17,045 nucleotides of DNA from RGIG4608 sp045635885 (GCA_045635885.1 JAZTWO010000078.1:1-17045), one strand, 5' to 3'. Positions 1-7,509 are shown, counted from the first letter of the stretch. A program made the numbers and translations. The notes: a model not told the origin generated them from the sequence alone.

Positions 1-37
1 AAAACTGCGTCTTGCTACTCTGCACATAGAGTTTTTG

Positions 38-214
38 ATAGCAAAATGGCTATAGTTTGTATTAGCAAATTACAGTTTTTCGAGCCGCCTGTTAAAATGG
101 CGAGAAAAACGTTATGTGTCAATTTATTGACACAATTTGCGCGGATTAATTTAACTCCCACGTTTAAAAGTTTTGCGGAGCTTTTTCAAAAGCGACCTTT
201 TTTATCTTTGTAAC
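38..214 (-). repeat. Structured intergenic repeat, copy 1 (inverted relative to copy 2 at 1445-1620)
   Basis: No gene is visible in 1-343; most of it is this non-coding element. Read on the minus strand it aligns with 1445-1620. Shared blocks are 102-119 with 1540-1557 (one difference in 18), 130-143 with 1505-1518 (one difference in 14) and 63-83 with 1563-1583 (three differences in 21). Between the first two blocks both copies hold a hairpin, but the stem sequence differs: here GTGTCAA/TTGACAC at 116-122 and 127-133. A second small hairpin, ATAGC/GCTAT at 38-42 and 49-53, sits where copy 2 has one too. Edges are approximate. Whether this is a mobile repeat or a structured RNA cannot be told from two copies. 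Confidence 0.7.
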
Positions 215-261
215 TATTCGATGAATCACAATTTATCGTTCAACAAAAATTCAAAATCATA

Positions 262-290
262 TTGAAAAATAATAAAAAATATAGTATAAT
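262..290 (+). promoter_or_regulatory. Sigma-A type promoter of queA
   Basis: TTGAAA at 262-267 and a perfect TATAAT at 285-290 are separated by 17 bp. The -10 box lies 53 bases before the queA start codon, leaving a short AT-rich leader. The structured repeat ends about 48 bp upstream of the -35 box, so it is not in the queA transcript. Confidence 0.75.
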
Positions 291-343
291 ATACAATGAC
301 ATAATATGTTGAAAAATGAAAATTGATATAGATAGGGTTAAAA

Positions 344-1423
344 ATGGACAAAATTATTGTAAACGAAAAGGCGCACACCGACCTTTTGACATCTGATTTT
401 TATTACGATTTACCAGAGGAGCTTATCGCACAAACTCCACTTGAGCCAAGAGATTCATCTCGACTTATGGTAATTGACCGTGCGAGTGGTGAAATTGACC
501 ACAAGCATTTCTTTGATATTTGCGATTATCTTAAAGAGGGTGACACGCTCGTTATCAACGATTCGAAGGTAATTCCTGCTCGACTTTACGGTCACGTCCT
601 GGGCAGAGAAGAGGCAAAAATTGAGATTTTGCTTCTAAAAAACCACGGACTTGACGTGTGGGAAACTCTTGTGAAGCCCGGCAAAAGAGCAAAAATCGGT
701 TCAAAGCTCGTTTTTGGTGATGGCGCGCTTCACGGTGAAATCGTTGAGATTACCGAGGAAGGTAACCGCTATATAAAATTTGATTACGACAGAGAAAAAT
801 ATTCAAATATTTATGAAATTTTGCATATAATCGGACTTATGCCCTTGCCCCCATACATCACTGAAAAGCTTGAAGACAAGAGCCGTTATCAGACGGTTTA
901 TGCAAGGGAAGAGGGCTCTGCGGCAGCACCTACTGCGGGACTTCATTTCACTCCCGAGCTTATGCAGAAAATTAGAGATATGGGCGTGGAAATCGTTCCT
1001 GTAATGCTACACGTTGGACTTGGCACATTCCGTCCCGTTAAGGCGGACAGAATTGACGAACACGTTATGCACACCGAACATTTTGCGGTGACACAAAAGA
1101 GTGCGGAAATTATCAACGAGCGCAAGGCAAAGGGCGGACGTCTTATTTGCGTTGGAACAACCTCTTGCCGAACAATTGAGAGTGTTGCGCACGATGACGG
1201 AATTATTCCTGCAGGTGAGGGCGACACGGGAATTTTCATCTATCCCGGTTATAAATTCAAGGCAGTAGATGCCCTTATAACAAACTTCCACTTGCCCGAA
1301 AGTACTCTTTTGATGCTTGTTTCTGCCTTCTACGATAAGGAAAAAATGATGAGCGCATACCACACTGCAGTTGAGGAAAAATATAGATTTTTCTCATTTG
1401 GTGATGCGATGATAATTTTGTAA
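344..1423 (+). CDS. queA: S-adenosylmethionine:tRNA ribosyltransferase-isomerase (QueA)
   Basis: QueA transfers and isomerises the ribosyl part of S-adenosylmethionine onto 7-aminomethyl-7-deazaguanine at the wobble position of tRNAs with GUN anticodons, giving epoxyqueuosine in the cytoplasm. The 359-residue product has the usual length and family blocks: ELIAQTPLEPRDSSRL near residue 26, the SAAAPTAGLHFT segment near 190, FRPVKADRIDEHVMHTEHF near 230, GTTSCRTIES near 270 and LITNFHLPESTLLMLVSAF near the C-terminus. The ATG start has AGGG at 334-337, six bases upstream, but gives about 14 residues more than usual before the TSDFYYDLP block. A TTG at 386 would give a standard-length N-terminus but has poorer ribosome-site spacing. 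The gene appears monocistronic. The queuosine partner genes (tgt, queG/queH) are not in the window. Confidence 0.95.
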   Translation: MDKIIVNEKAHTDLLTSDFYYDLPEELIAQTPLEPRDSSRLMVIDRASGEIDHKHFFDICDYLKEGDTLVINDSKVIPARLYGHVLGREEAKIEILLLKNHGLDVWETLVKPGKRAKIGSKLVFGDGALHGEIVEITEEGNRYIKFDYDREKYSNIYEILHIIGLMPLPPYITEKLEDKSRYQTVYAREEGSAAAPTAGLHFTPELMQKIRDMGVEIVPVMLHVGLGTFRPVKADRIDEHVMHTEHFAVTQKSAEIINERKAKGGRLICVGTTSCRTIESVAHDDGIIPAGEGDTGIFIYPGYKFKAVDALITNFHLPESTLLMLVSAFYDKEKMMSAYHTAVEEKYRFFSFGDAMIIL

Positions 1424-1444
1424 AAAGTTAGTTGAGTAAGAAAT

Positions 1445-1620
1445 GTTACTTTTTTCGAGAAAAAAGTAACCAAAAAAGCTTTAATCAGCTTCGCGGAAAA
1501 ATTTCGCGCAAATCGTGTTGTACCACGCTTCGTGGCACAACACATAACGATTTTCTCCCTTGTCGAAAATCTGAGATTTGCTACCCCGAATAATAGACGT
1601 ATAGCCACCCAAACGGCTAC
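1445..1620 (+). repeat. Structured intergenic repeat, copy 2
   Basis: This element fills most of the gap between queA and the HIT gene. It opens with a 12-bp inverted repeat, GTTACTTTTTTC (1445-1456) and GAAAAAAGTAAC (1459-1470). A 13-bp stem with one mismatch follows at 1515-1527 and 1531-1543 (loop CTT), then TAGCC/GGCTA at 1602-1606 and 1615-1619. Blocks on both sides of the central stem match copy 1 at 38-214 closely, while the stem itself is longer and of different sequence. The first hairpin could act as a weak terminator for queA, but no clear T-run follows it. Confidence 0.7.
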
Positions 1621-1649
1621 ATTTTTTGCGAAAATTAACAATCAAATTT

Positions 1650-1674
1650 GTAGGGGAGCACCGCGTGCGTCCGA
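1650..1674 (+). repeat. Short GC-rich hairpin motif upstream of the HIT gene
   Basis: TGTAGGGGAGCACC followed by GCGTGCGTCC can fold as GGA-GCAC / GTGC-(G)-TCC with a three-base loop and one bulged G. It stands out against the AT-rich surroundings and lies just after structured repeat copy 2. It resembles the short TAGGGG...CCC intergenic hairpins scattered in clostridial genomes, but that comparison is from memory. No clear promoter for the HIT gene is visible in 1424-1713. Confidence 0.35.
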
Positions 1675-1713
1675 GATATTATGAAAAAACATAAGAATAA
1701 TGGGGTGAACTTT

Positions 1714-2166
1714 ATGTGCTTTATCTGCAAAAGAATTGAAATGATAAAAAATGGTGAAAATCCTTATTTCGTTAAGGAGCTTGAAACGGGCTACGTAGTT
1801 ATCGGTGATCATCAGCATTTCAAGGGATACACGCTCTTTTTGTGCAAGGAACATAAGACGGAACTGTTTGATTTGGAAAAAGATTTCAAATTAAAATATC
1901 TTGAAGAAATGTCGCTTGTTGCAGAGGCGGTTTCAAGGGCTTTTGGAGCAGAGAAGATGAATTACGAGCTTCTTGGCAATGGAGATACGCATTTGCATTG
2001 GCACCTGTTTCCTCGTCGTGAAGGTGACATGGAAAATCACGGGAACGGTGGCAAGGGTCCTGTTTGGTGGTATCCTATGGAGAAAATGTATTCTGCGGAT
2101 AATTGTCCCACAAAAGAACAGCTTGATGAAATGAAAAATAAGCTTTTATATGAACTTGAAAAATAA
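1714..2166 (+). CDS. HIT (histidine triad) family nucleotide-binding protein
   Basis: HIT proteins are small cytoplasmic nucleotide hydrolases or transferases acting on AMP-linked or dinucleoside substrates. The defining His-x-His-x-His motif is seen as HLHWHLFPR, with histidines at residues 93, 95 and 97. A CxxC pair (Cys2, Cys5) at the very N-terminus fits the zinc site of many HIT members. The middle GYTLFLCKEH block matches the usual strand before the helix region. I prefer the ATG at 1714 (150 residues), because GGGGTG at 1702-1707 lies six bases upstream and the protein then begins MCFIC as in relatives. An in-frame ATG at 1681 would add 11 lysine- and asparagine-rich residues without a ribosome site. 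A tail rich in Trp and Gly (GGKGPVWWYP) follows the motif. The exact substrate cannot be assigned. Confidence 0.88.
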   Translation: MCFICKRIEMIKNGENPYFVKELETGYVVIGDHQHFKGYTLFLCKEHKTELFDLEKDFKLKYLEEMSLVAEAVSRAFGAEKMNYELLGNGDTHLHWHLFPRREGDMENHGNGGKGPVWWYPMEKMYSADNCPTKEQLDEMKNKLLYELEK

Positions 2167-2207
2167 ATGATAAATTGGGATTTAGCGGTGAGTTAAGATT
2201 GAGCACA

Positions 2208-2429
2208 AACTCTCGGCTCCCTCTGACGAGGGTGATTCCCCACAGTGTGGGGAAATGTCTGCAACGCAGACAAAAGGGGCTGGCGCGTTAGCGTGGCACC
2301 GTAAGTTGACGGAGGGAGAGAAATTAACGAAAAGTTACTTAAAATAAGGTTCTCTCCCTCCGTCGCCTGAACTAACGAGCAAGCTCGTGAGTTCTGCGCC
2401 ACCTCCCTCATCAGATGGAGGCAAGAGTT
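2208..2429. repeat. MITE-like palindromic element, 222 bp, non-coding
   Basis: The ends 2208-2232 and 2405-2429 are inverted copies matching at 21 of 25 positions, both carrying the CTCC...TCTGA.GAGGG pattern. Inside is a perfect 14-bp inverted pair at 2308-2321 and 2351-2364. Local hairpins lie at 2236-2254 (TTCCCCAC/GTGTGGGG), 2256-2272 (TGTCTGC/GCAGACA) and 2369-2394 (11 of 12 pairs). There is no credible reading frame. Its GC content is far above the flanks, which together with the termini suggests insertion of a non-autonomous mobile element. I see no convincing target-site duplication. It covers nearly all of the gap between the HIT gene and the kinase gene. Confidence 0.75.
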
Positions 2430-2492
2430 GGCATATTCAAACTGATCGATAAATCAAAATTTGAAACACATACAAACACTAAAGGAGGTCCT

Positions 2493-3407
2493 ATGTTCAA
2501 CATAAAAAACAGCTCATCTTGGCTCTCTGTCGAGAAAATTACAAAGGGCTGGTCGAGTGATGAAAAATACAAAATAGAAACCTCCGACGGACAAGTCCTC
2601 CTTCTTCGAATTTCCGATATTTCTGCATACGATTACAAGAAAAAAGAGTATGAAATCGTTGAAAAATACTCAAAGCTCGGTTTTGCGATGTCAAGTCCTA
2701 TTGACTTTGGCATTTGTAACGAAGGAAAAAACTGTTATATGCTTTTGACCTATGTTGAGGGCAGGGATCTTGAAGAAGCATTGCCACAATTATCCGAAAA
2801 GGAGCAGTATTTGCTTGGAAGAGAATCAGGCAAAATTTTGAAAAAGATACACTCAATTCCTGTGGACGAATGTGATATTCCTACTCAAACCAAAAGAGAA
2901 AGAAAACTCTATCAATTATCTCGCTATGAAGATTCACTGTATCTGCGAGTTACTGATGACGAAATTGCCATTGATTATGTCAAAAACAATATAGACCTCA
3001 TTTGGAAAGAAAATCCCGTATATCAGCACGGTGATTTTCACCCCGGAAATCTCATTTATATGTCTGACGGACAAATAGGTGTGATTGATTTTAACCGTTG
3101 GGAAGTCGGCGACCCTTACGAAGAATTCTATAAGCTTGAGAGCTTTGGAATTGAAGTGAGTGTTCCTTATTCAATAGGGCAAATTGATGCATATTTTGAC
3201 GGTGAAATCCCGAGGGATTTTTGGGGTGCGCTTGCAGTCTATTGTGCGTGGTCGGCACTGTTTTCAATCAAATGGGCAGAGCAGTTCGGTCAAAATGACA
3301 TAGACGGAATGGTTGAAAGATGCAAAAGAGCTTTTGAAAATTACGATAATTTTAATTCAATTATTCCAAAATGGTATGATGGAGAATTGAAGAACAAATT
3401 TAATTAA
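2493..3407 (+). CDS. Aminoglycoside phosphotransferase (APH)-family kinase
   Basis: The 304-residue protein has the APH/choline-kinase fold signatures. HGDFHPGN (residues 179-186) is the catalytic loop with Asp181 and Asn186, and VIDFNRW (197-203) holds the metal-binding Asp199. LTYVEGRDL near residue 89 is the hinge between the lobes. Proteins of this fold phosphorylate small molecules such as aminoglycosides, homoserine, choline or sugars in the cytoplasm; the family is too broad to name the substrate, and drug resistance should not be assumed. The start at 2493 has AAAGGAGG at 2481-2488. An in-frame ATG at 2415 would place 26 residues inside the MITE-like element and lacks a ribosome site. 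The asparaginase gene starts 17 bases after the stop, so the two are probably co-transcribed. Confidence 0.82.
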   Translation: MFNIKNSSSWLSVEKITKGWSSDEKYKIETSDGQVLLLRISDISAYDYKKKEYEIVEKYSKLGFAMSSPIDFGICNEGKNCYMLLTYVEGRDLEEALPQLSEKEQYLLGRESGKILKKIHSIPVDECDIPTQTKRERKLYQLSRYEDSLYLRVTDDEIAIDYVKNNIDLIWKENPVYQHGDFHPGNLIYMSDGQIGVIDFNRWEVGDPYEEFYKLESFGIEVSVPYSIGQIDAYFDGEIPRDFWGALAVYCAWSALFSIKWAEQFGQNDIDGMVERCKRAFENYDNFNSIIPKWYDGELKNKFN

Positions 3408-3424
3408 ATTCCAAAGGAAAATTT

Positions 3425-4438
3425 ATGGAAAACAAAAAAGTTTTAATTATATACACCGGTGGAACCATCGGAATGAAAAAGACCGAGCAGGGCTACCGCC
3501 CGGCACCTCGCTTTTTGGACGAGGAATTGCACAGCATACCCGACCTTTCACGTGCGGATTTTCCCGAGTGGGAGCTTCACGAAATGAATCCGCTTCTCGA
3601 CTCGTCGAATATGACACTTAAAGAGTGGAACGAGATTGGTCGTGTGATTTATGAAAATTATGAAAAATACTGTGGATTTGTCGTTCTTCACGGTACGGAC
3701 ACGATGGCATACACGGCGTCTGCTTTGTCCTTTATTTTGCGTGGACTTAACAAACCCGTCGTGCTTACGGGCTCGCAGATACCTCTCTCTGAAATTCGAA
3801 GCGACGGACGAGATAATCTTATCACTTCCGTTCTTATTGCAAGTGAGGGGATTGCCAACGAGGTTTGCCTCTATTTTAGTGGAAAGCTTCTTCGTGGAAA
3901 CCGTGCAATAAAGATGAGCGCGGACGGACTTGTTGCATTCAAGTCCCCCAACTATCCGCTTCTTGCCGAGGTTGGAATAACGGTGAAATACAACCATAGC
4001 GCACTTCTTCGTCACAAAGAGGAAACTGTTCTTGAATATTTGCCCTTTAACAACGTGCCGATTGGTGTTCTTAAAGTTTTCCCGGGAATTCAGTTCGGAC
4101 TTTTTGAGGATATTATGACAGAAAAGCTTTCGGGCATTGTGCTTGAAACCTTTGGCTCGGGCAATATTCCAAGTGGTGGGGACGAGCTTTTACCCATCAT
4201 CAAAAAGGCATTTGCGACGGGCTCTGTAGTGGCGGTTTGCTCGCAATGTCCAATCGGAACGGTAACCCTTGGTGCATACGAAACAAGCTCGTCGCTTAAG
4301 AGCGCAGGTGCTGTTAGTGGTAAGGATATGACAACTGAAGCGGCGGTGGCAAAGCTTTATCACCTATTTAGTTTGGATATTCCCAAGGAAGAAATCAAGC
4401 GACTGATGGAGAAAAATATCGCAGGAGAATTAACATAA
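3425..4438 (+). CDS. ansA: L-asparaginase, type I (cytoplasmic)
   Basis: The enzyme hydrolyses L-asparagine to aspartate and ammonia. All four catalytic positions of the E. coli type I enzyme are present at the same numbers: Thr14 in YTGGTIG, Thr91 and Asp92 in HGTDTM, and Lys163 in RGNRAIKMSADG. There is no signal peptide, which fits the cytoplasmic type I rather than secreted type II enzymes. The 337-residue length is normal. The ribosome site AAAGGA (3413-3418) is six bases before the ATG. The last base of the stop codon is the first base of the next start (TAATG), so translation is probably coupled to the pseudouridine synthase gene. A Glu-tRNA amidotransferase-type role is unlikely given the stand-alone length. 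Confidence 0.93.
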   Translation: MENKKVLIIYTGGTIGMKKTEQGYRPAPRFLDEELHSIPDLSRADFPEWELHEMNPLLDSSNMTLKEWNEIGRVIYENYEKYCGFVVLHGTDTMAYTASALSFILRGLNKPVVLTGSQIPLSEIRSDGRDNLITSVLIASEGIANEVCLYFSGKLLRGNRAIKMSADGLVAFKSPNYPLLAEVGITVKYNHSALLRHKEETVLEYLPFNNVPIGVLKVFPGIQFGLFEDIMTEKLSGIVLETFGSGNIPSGGDELLPIIKKAFATGSVVAVCSQCPIGTVTLGAYETSSSLKSAGAVSGKDMTTEAAVAKLYHLFSLDIPKEEIKRLMEKNIAGELT

Positions 4439-5145
4439 TGCGAATAGATAAATTTTTAAGCAATATGGGTGTTGCCACCCGTACTGAAAGTTCAAAAGCG
4501 GCTCGTGGAGGGTTGATTTTGCTTAACGGTGTGGCAATAAAAAAGGCGGACGTTCATATTGACCCCGAAAAAGACGTGATTGTTTATTGCGGGCGAAAAA
4601 TTGAATATCGAAAGTACACCTATATTTTGATGAACAAGCCCGACGGCGTGGTTAGCGCAACCGAAGACGGCAGGGACAAAACGGTTATTGATCTTTTGCC
4701 GGAAGAATTGCAGAGGTTGAATCTTTTTCCGTGTGGTCGACTTGATAAGCACACATTGGGACTTGTGATGCTCACAGATGACGGAGATTTGGCTCACCGA
4801 TTGCTTTCACCCAAGCATCACGTTAAGAAAAAATATTATTTTGAAAGCAAATTCCCTTTAACTGATGAGGAAATATCATATCTTCAAAAGGGGGCAACTC
4901 TTGAAGACGGTTATGTTACAAAGCCCTCTGAAATTGAACTTTTTGAGGACAAAAAAAGCGGACATATCACTCTTGTAGAGGGAAAATATCACCAAATCAA
5001 GCGCATGCTTGAATCGGTAAATAACAAAATCACTTATCTTGAAAGAATTACATTTGGGTCGCTCGTTCTTGATGAAAGTTTGGCGAGGGGCGAATGGAGA
5101 TTTTTGACTGAAAACGAAATAAAAGAATTAGAGGAACACAAATGA
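4438..5145 (+). CDS. rsuA: RsuA-family pseudouridine synthase (16S rRNA type)
   Basis: These enzymes turn a specific uridine of ribosomal RNA into pseudouridine; RsuA itself acts on position 516 of 16S rRNA. The 235-residue protein starts with an S4 RNA-binding domain (MRIDKFLSNMGVATRTES, about residues 1-55). The catalytic domain follows, with the motif GRLDKHTLGLVMLTDDG, where Asp103 is the nucleophile, and a C-terminal KYHQIKRMLES block. The S4 domain and size favour RsuA over RluA. The related RluB/RluE subfamilies act on 23S rRNA and cannot be fully excluded. Its start overlaps the ansA stop by one base, with AGGAGA just upstream, and its end overlaps the tex start by four bases (ATGA), so the three genes form a translationally coupled set. 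Confidence 0.88.
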   Translation: MRIDKFLSNMGVATRTESSKAARGGLILLNGVAIKKADVHIDPEKDVIVYCGRKIEYRKYTYILMNKPDGVVSATEDGRDKTVIDLLPEELQRLNLFPCGRLDKHTLGLVMLTDDGDLAHRLLSPKHHVKKKYYFESKFPLTDEEISYLQKGATLEDGYVTKPSEIELFEDKKSGHITLVEGKYHQIKRMLESVNNKITYLERITFGSLVLDESLARGEWRFLTENEIKELEEHK

Positions 5146-7298
5146 ACATTTTTGAAACACTCGCAAAAGAATTGAACATCACTCTCACACAGGTTGAGAA
5201 AACAGTTGCGCTTATTGATGAGGGCAACACAATCCCCTTTATCGCTCGTTACAGAAAGGAAGTAACCGGCTCACTTGACGATGAAATCCTTCGTAAGTTT
5301 GAGGAGCGTCTCAACTATCTTCGCAATATCGAAAAGAGAAGAGAAGAAGTAACCGAGCTTATTCGTGCGCAGGATAAACTCACTCCCGAAATTGAAGAAG
5401 CAATTAAAAATGCGATTACTATTACTGAAATTGACGATATTTACCGTCCCTTCCGTCCCCATAGAAAAACAAGAGCTTCTGTAGCAAAGGAAAAGGGACT
5501 TGAGCCCTTGGCTCTTCTTATTCTTGAACAAAATGCAAGCTATGAGCCATCTCTTAATGAGATTGCAGATACTTATATTGATGCCGAAAAGGGTGTTGAA
5601 AGCAGGGAGCAGGCATTTGCAGGTGCGTGCGATATTATTGCGGAAAGCATTTCTGACAATGCAGAATATAGAAAAGAAATTCGACGTCTTACATTCAATT
5701 TCGGTCTTGTAACAAGTAAGGCGAACACCGAAGAGGATTCCGTTTACGCACAGTATTACGATTATAGTGAGGGAGTTAAGAAAATCCCTTCACACCGTAT
5801 TCTTGCTATTCACCGTGGCGAAAAGGAAGATTTTCTTAAGGTGTCAATTGTTGTTGACAAGGATCTTATTCTTAATTACCTTTACAATGAAGTTATCGTT
5901 TCGGGCAACAGCGAGGCGAAGCAGTATGTTGAAAATGCCATTATTGACGGATATGACCGTCTTATTGCGCCAAGTGTTGAAAGAGAAATTTATAATGACC
6001 TTTTTGACAATGCGTGTGAGGGCGCAATTGCACTTTTCTCTGACAACCTTAAGCATCTTTTGATGCAGTCTCCCATCAAGGGCAAGGTTGTTCTTGGATT
6101 TGACCCCGGTTACGTTAACGGTTGCAAGCTTGCGGTTGTTGACCCTGTTGGTAAGGTTGTTGACACGGGAGTTATCTATCCCACAAAGCCCCGTCAGAAA
6201 ATTGACGAAGCGAAGAGAATCGTTAAGAGCATGATTCGTGCACACAAGGTTGACGTTATTGCAATCGGTAACGGTACTGCATCTAAAGAAAGTGAAATTT
6301 TTATTGCTGACCTTCTTAAAGAGGTTGAAAGTGATACAAAATATATCGTTATCAGCGAAGCAGGGGCTTCAATTTATTCCGCATCCAAGCTTGCTGCCGA
6401 CGAATTCCCCGACTTTGACGTTATGCAGAGAAGTGCGGTTTCAATTGCAAGAAGATTGCAAGACCCCCTTGCAGAGCTTGTTAAAATTGACCCCAAGTCC
6501 ATTGGCGTTGGTCAGTATCAGCACGATATGAAGCCCGCACGTCTTGATGAGGCGCTTACAGGTGTTGTTGAGGATTGTGTAAACAGCGTTGGTGTTGACG
6601 TGAACACCGCTTCACATTCGCTTCTTTCTTATATTGCGGGAATTAACGCAACAAGTGCGAAGAATATAGTTAAGTACCGTGAGGAAAACGGTGCGTTTAA
6701 GAGCAGAGCTGAGATTCTTAAAGTTCCAAGAATCGGTGCAAAGGCATATGAGCAGTGCGCAGGTTTCTTGCGTGTGCCTGATTCAAAGTTCATTCTTGAC
6801 AACACAGGTGTTCACCCTGAATCCTATGAGGCGGCGCTCAAGCTTCTTAATAAATTTGAATACACTCAAGATGACGTTAAGGCGAATAAGCTTTCAATGC
6901 TCCGTGTGAAAGCAGAGAAGTACGGTCTTAAAAAACTTGCCGAGGAATTTTCTGTTGGTGAGCCAACGCTTGTTGACATTATCACCGAGCTTGAAAAGCC
7001 CGGACGTGATATTCGTGACAGTTTTCCTGCCCCTGTTCTTCGTGACGACATTCTTGGTATGGAAGACCTTAAGCCCGAAATGATTCTTACCGGTACGGTT
7101 AGAAACGTTATTGACTTTGGTGTTTTTGTTGACATTGGAGTTCATCAGGACGGACTTGTTCATATTTCCGAGCTTTCTGACAAATATGTAAAGCACCCCT
7201 CTCAAGTAGTTTCACTTGGAGATGTGGTTAAGGTTAAAGTTCTTTCTGTGGATCTTAAGAAAAAGAGAATCGCCCTTACAATGAAGGGGCTTAACTAA
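5142..7298 (+). CDS. tex: Tex family RNA-binding transcription accessory protein
   Basis: Tex proteins are cytoplasmic nucleic-acid-binding factors linked to transcription and to RNA and ribosome quality control. The 718-residue length is typical. Seen in order are the helical Tex N-terminal region, a YqgF/RNase H-like domain starting at VVLGFDPG (Asp321), a helix-hairpin-helix region at about 491-545 (IAGINATSAKNIV and VPRIGAKAYEQCAG), and a C-terminal S1 domain at about 648-718 (GTVRNVIDFGVFVDIG and HQDGLVHISELSD). The ATG overlaps the stop of the pseudouridine synthase gene (ATGA), with a weak GAGG ahead. A strong intrinsic terminator follows, so this is the last gene of the operon. The gene is intact and its motifs are well conserved. 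Confidence 0.95.
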   Translation: MNIFETLAKELNITLTQVEKTVALIDEGNTIPFIARYRKEVTGSLDDEILRKFEERLNYLRNIEKRREEVTELIRAQDKLTPEIEEAIKNAITITEIDDIYRPFRPHRKTRASVAKEKGLEPLALLILEQNASYEPSLNEIADTYIDAEKGVESREQAFAGACDIIAESISDNAEYRKEIRRLTFNFGLVTSKANTEEDSVYAQYYDYSEGVKKIPSHRILAIHRGEKEDFLKVSIVVDKDLILNYLYNEVIVSGNSEAKQYVENAIIDGYDRLIAPSVEREIYNDLFDNACEGAIALFSDNLKHLLMQSPIKGKVVLGFDPGYVNGCKLAVVDPVGKVVDTGVIYPTKPRQKIDEAKRIVKSMIRAHKVDVIAIGNGTASKESEIFIADLLKEVESDTKYIVISEAGASIYSASKLAADEFPDFDVMQRSAVSIARRLQDPLAELVKIDPKSIGVGQYQHDMKPARLDEALTGVVEDCVNSVGVDVNTASHSLLSYIAGINATSAKNIVKYREENGAFKSRAEILKVPRIGAKAYEQCAGFLRVPDSKFILDNTGVHPESYEAALKLLNKFEYTQDDVKANKLSMLRVKAEKYGLKKLAEEFSVGEPTLVDIITELEKPGRDIRDSFPAPVLRDDILGMEDLKPEMILTGTVRNVIDFGVFVDIGVHQDGLVHISELSDKYVKHPSQVVSLGDVVKVKVLSVDLKKKRIALTMKGLN

Positions 7299-7310
7299 TT
7301 AATTAAGATA

Positions 7311-7357
7311 AAGGGGTAATTTTATACATTTTGCACAAAAATTACCCCTTTTATTTT
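7311..7357 (+). terminator. Intrinsic terminator of the kinase-ansA-rsuA-tex operon
   Basis: A perfect 13-bp stem, AAGGGGTAATTTT (7311-7323) and AAAATTACCCCTT (7338-7350), encloses a 14-base loop. A T-rich stretch (TTATTTT) follows. It lies 12 bases after the tex stop. Confidence 0.9.
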
Positions 7358-7382
7358 GTGATATTTTTGCAAAAACTAATTG

Positions 7383-7411
7383 TTGACAAATTGAAGAATT
7401 TGTGTTATTAT
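7383..7411 (+). promoter_or_regulatory. Promoter of tRNA-Lys
   Basis: Perfect TTGACA at 7383-7388, a 17-bp spacer, then TATTAT at 7406-7411. The -10 box ends 22 bases before the mature tRNA 5' end, which fits a short leader removed by RNase P. Confidence 0.75.
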
Positions 7412-7433
7412 ATATGGGTAGCAAACTGAATAT

Positions 7434-7509
7434 GCCCCATTAGCTCAGAAGGTAGAGCACATGACTTTTAATCATGGTGTCCGGAGTTCGACTCTCCGAT
7501 GGAGCACCA
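7434..7509 (+). tRNA. tRNA-Lys (anticodon UUU)
   Basis: A full 76-base cloverleaf can be drawn. The D-arm is GCTC/GAGC, the anticodon stem CATGA/TCATG with loop CTTTTAA (anticodon TTT, Lys), and the T-arm CGGAG/CTCCG (with C49-G65) around TTCGACT. The discriminator is A73, and CCA is encoded. The acceptor stem is GCCCCAT with ATGGAGC: six pairs form, but C3 faces A70 instead of G. All invariant positions I checked (T8, A14, GG in the D-loop, TTC) are present, so the gene is probably functional. It has its own promoter and terminator and is monocistronic. Confidence 0.95.

Noticed and set aside
241..343. Riboswitch (such as preQ1) ahead of queA
   Set aside because: The leader after the promoter is only about 50 bases, very AT-rich and shows no pseudoknot-like pairing or conserved aptamer motif that I can recognise.
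943..1363. Minus-strand reading frames inside queA
   Set aside because: They lie opposite a strongly conserved gene, have no ribosome sites and no recognisable motifs; they are shadows of queA codon structure.
2193..2411. Minus-strand 72-residue frame inside the MITE-like element
   Set aside because: It runs through the hairpins of the palindromic element and has no family features or ribosome site.
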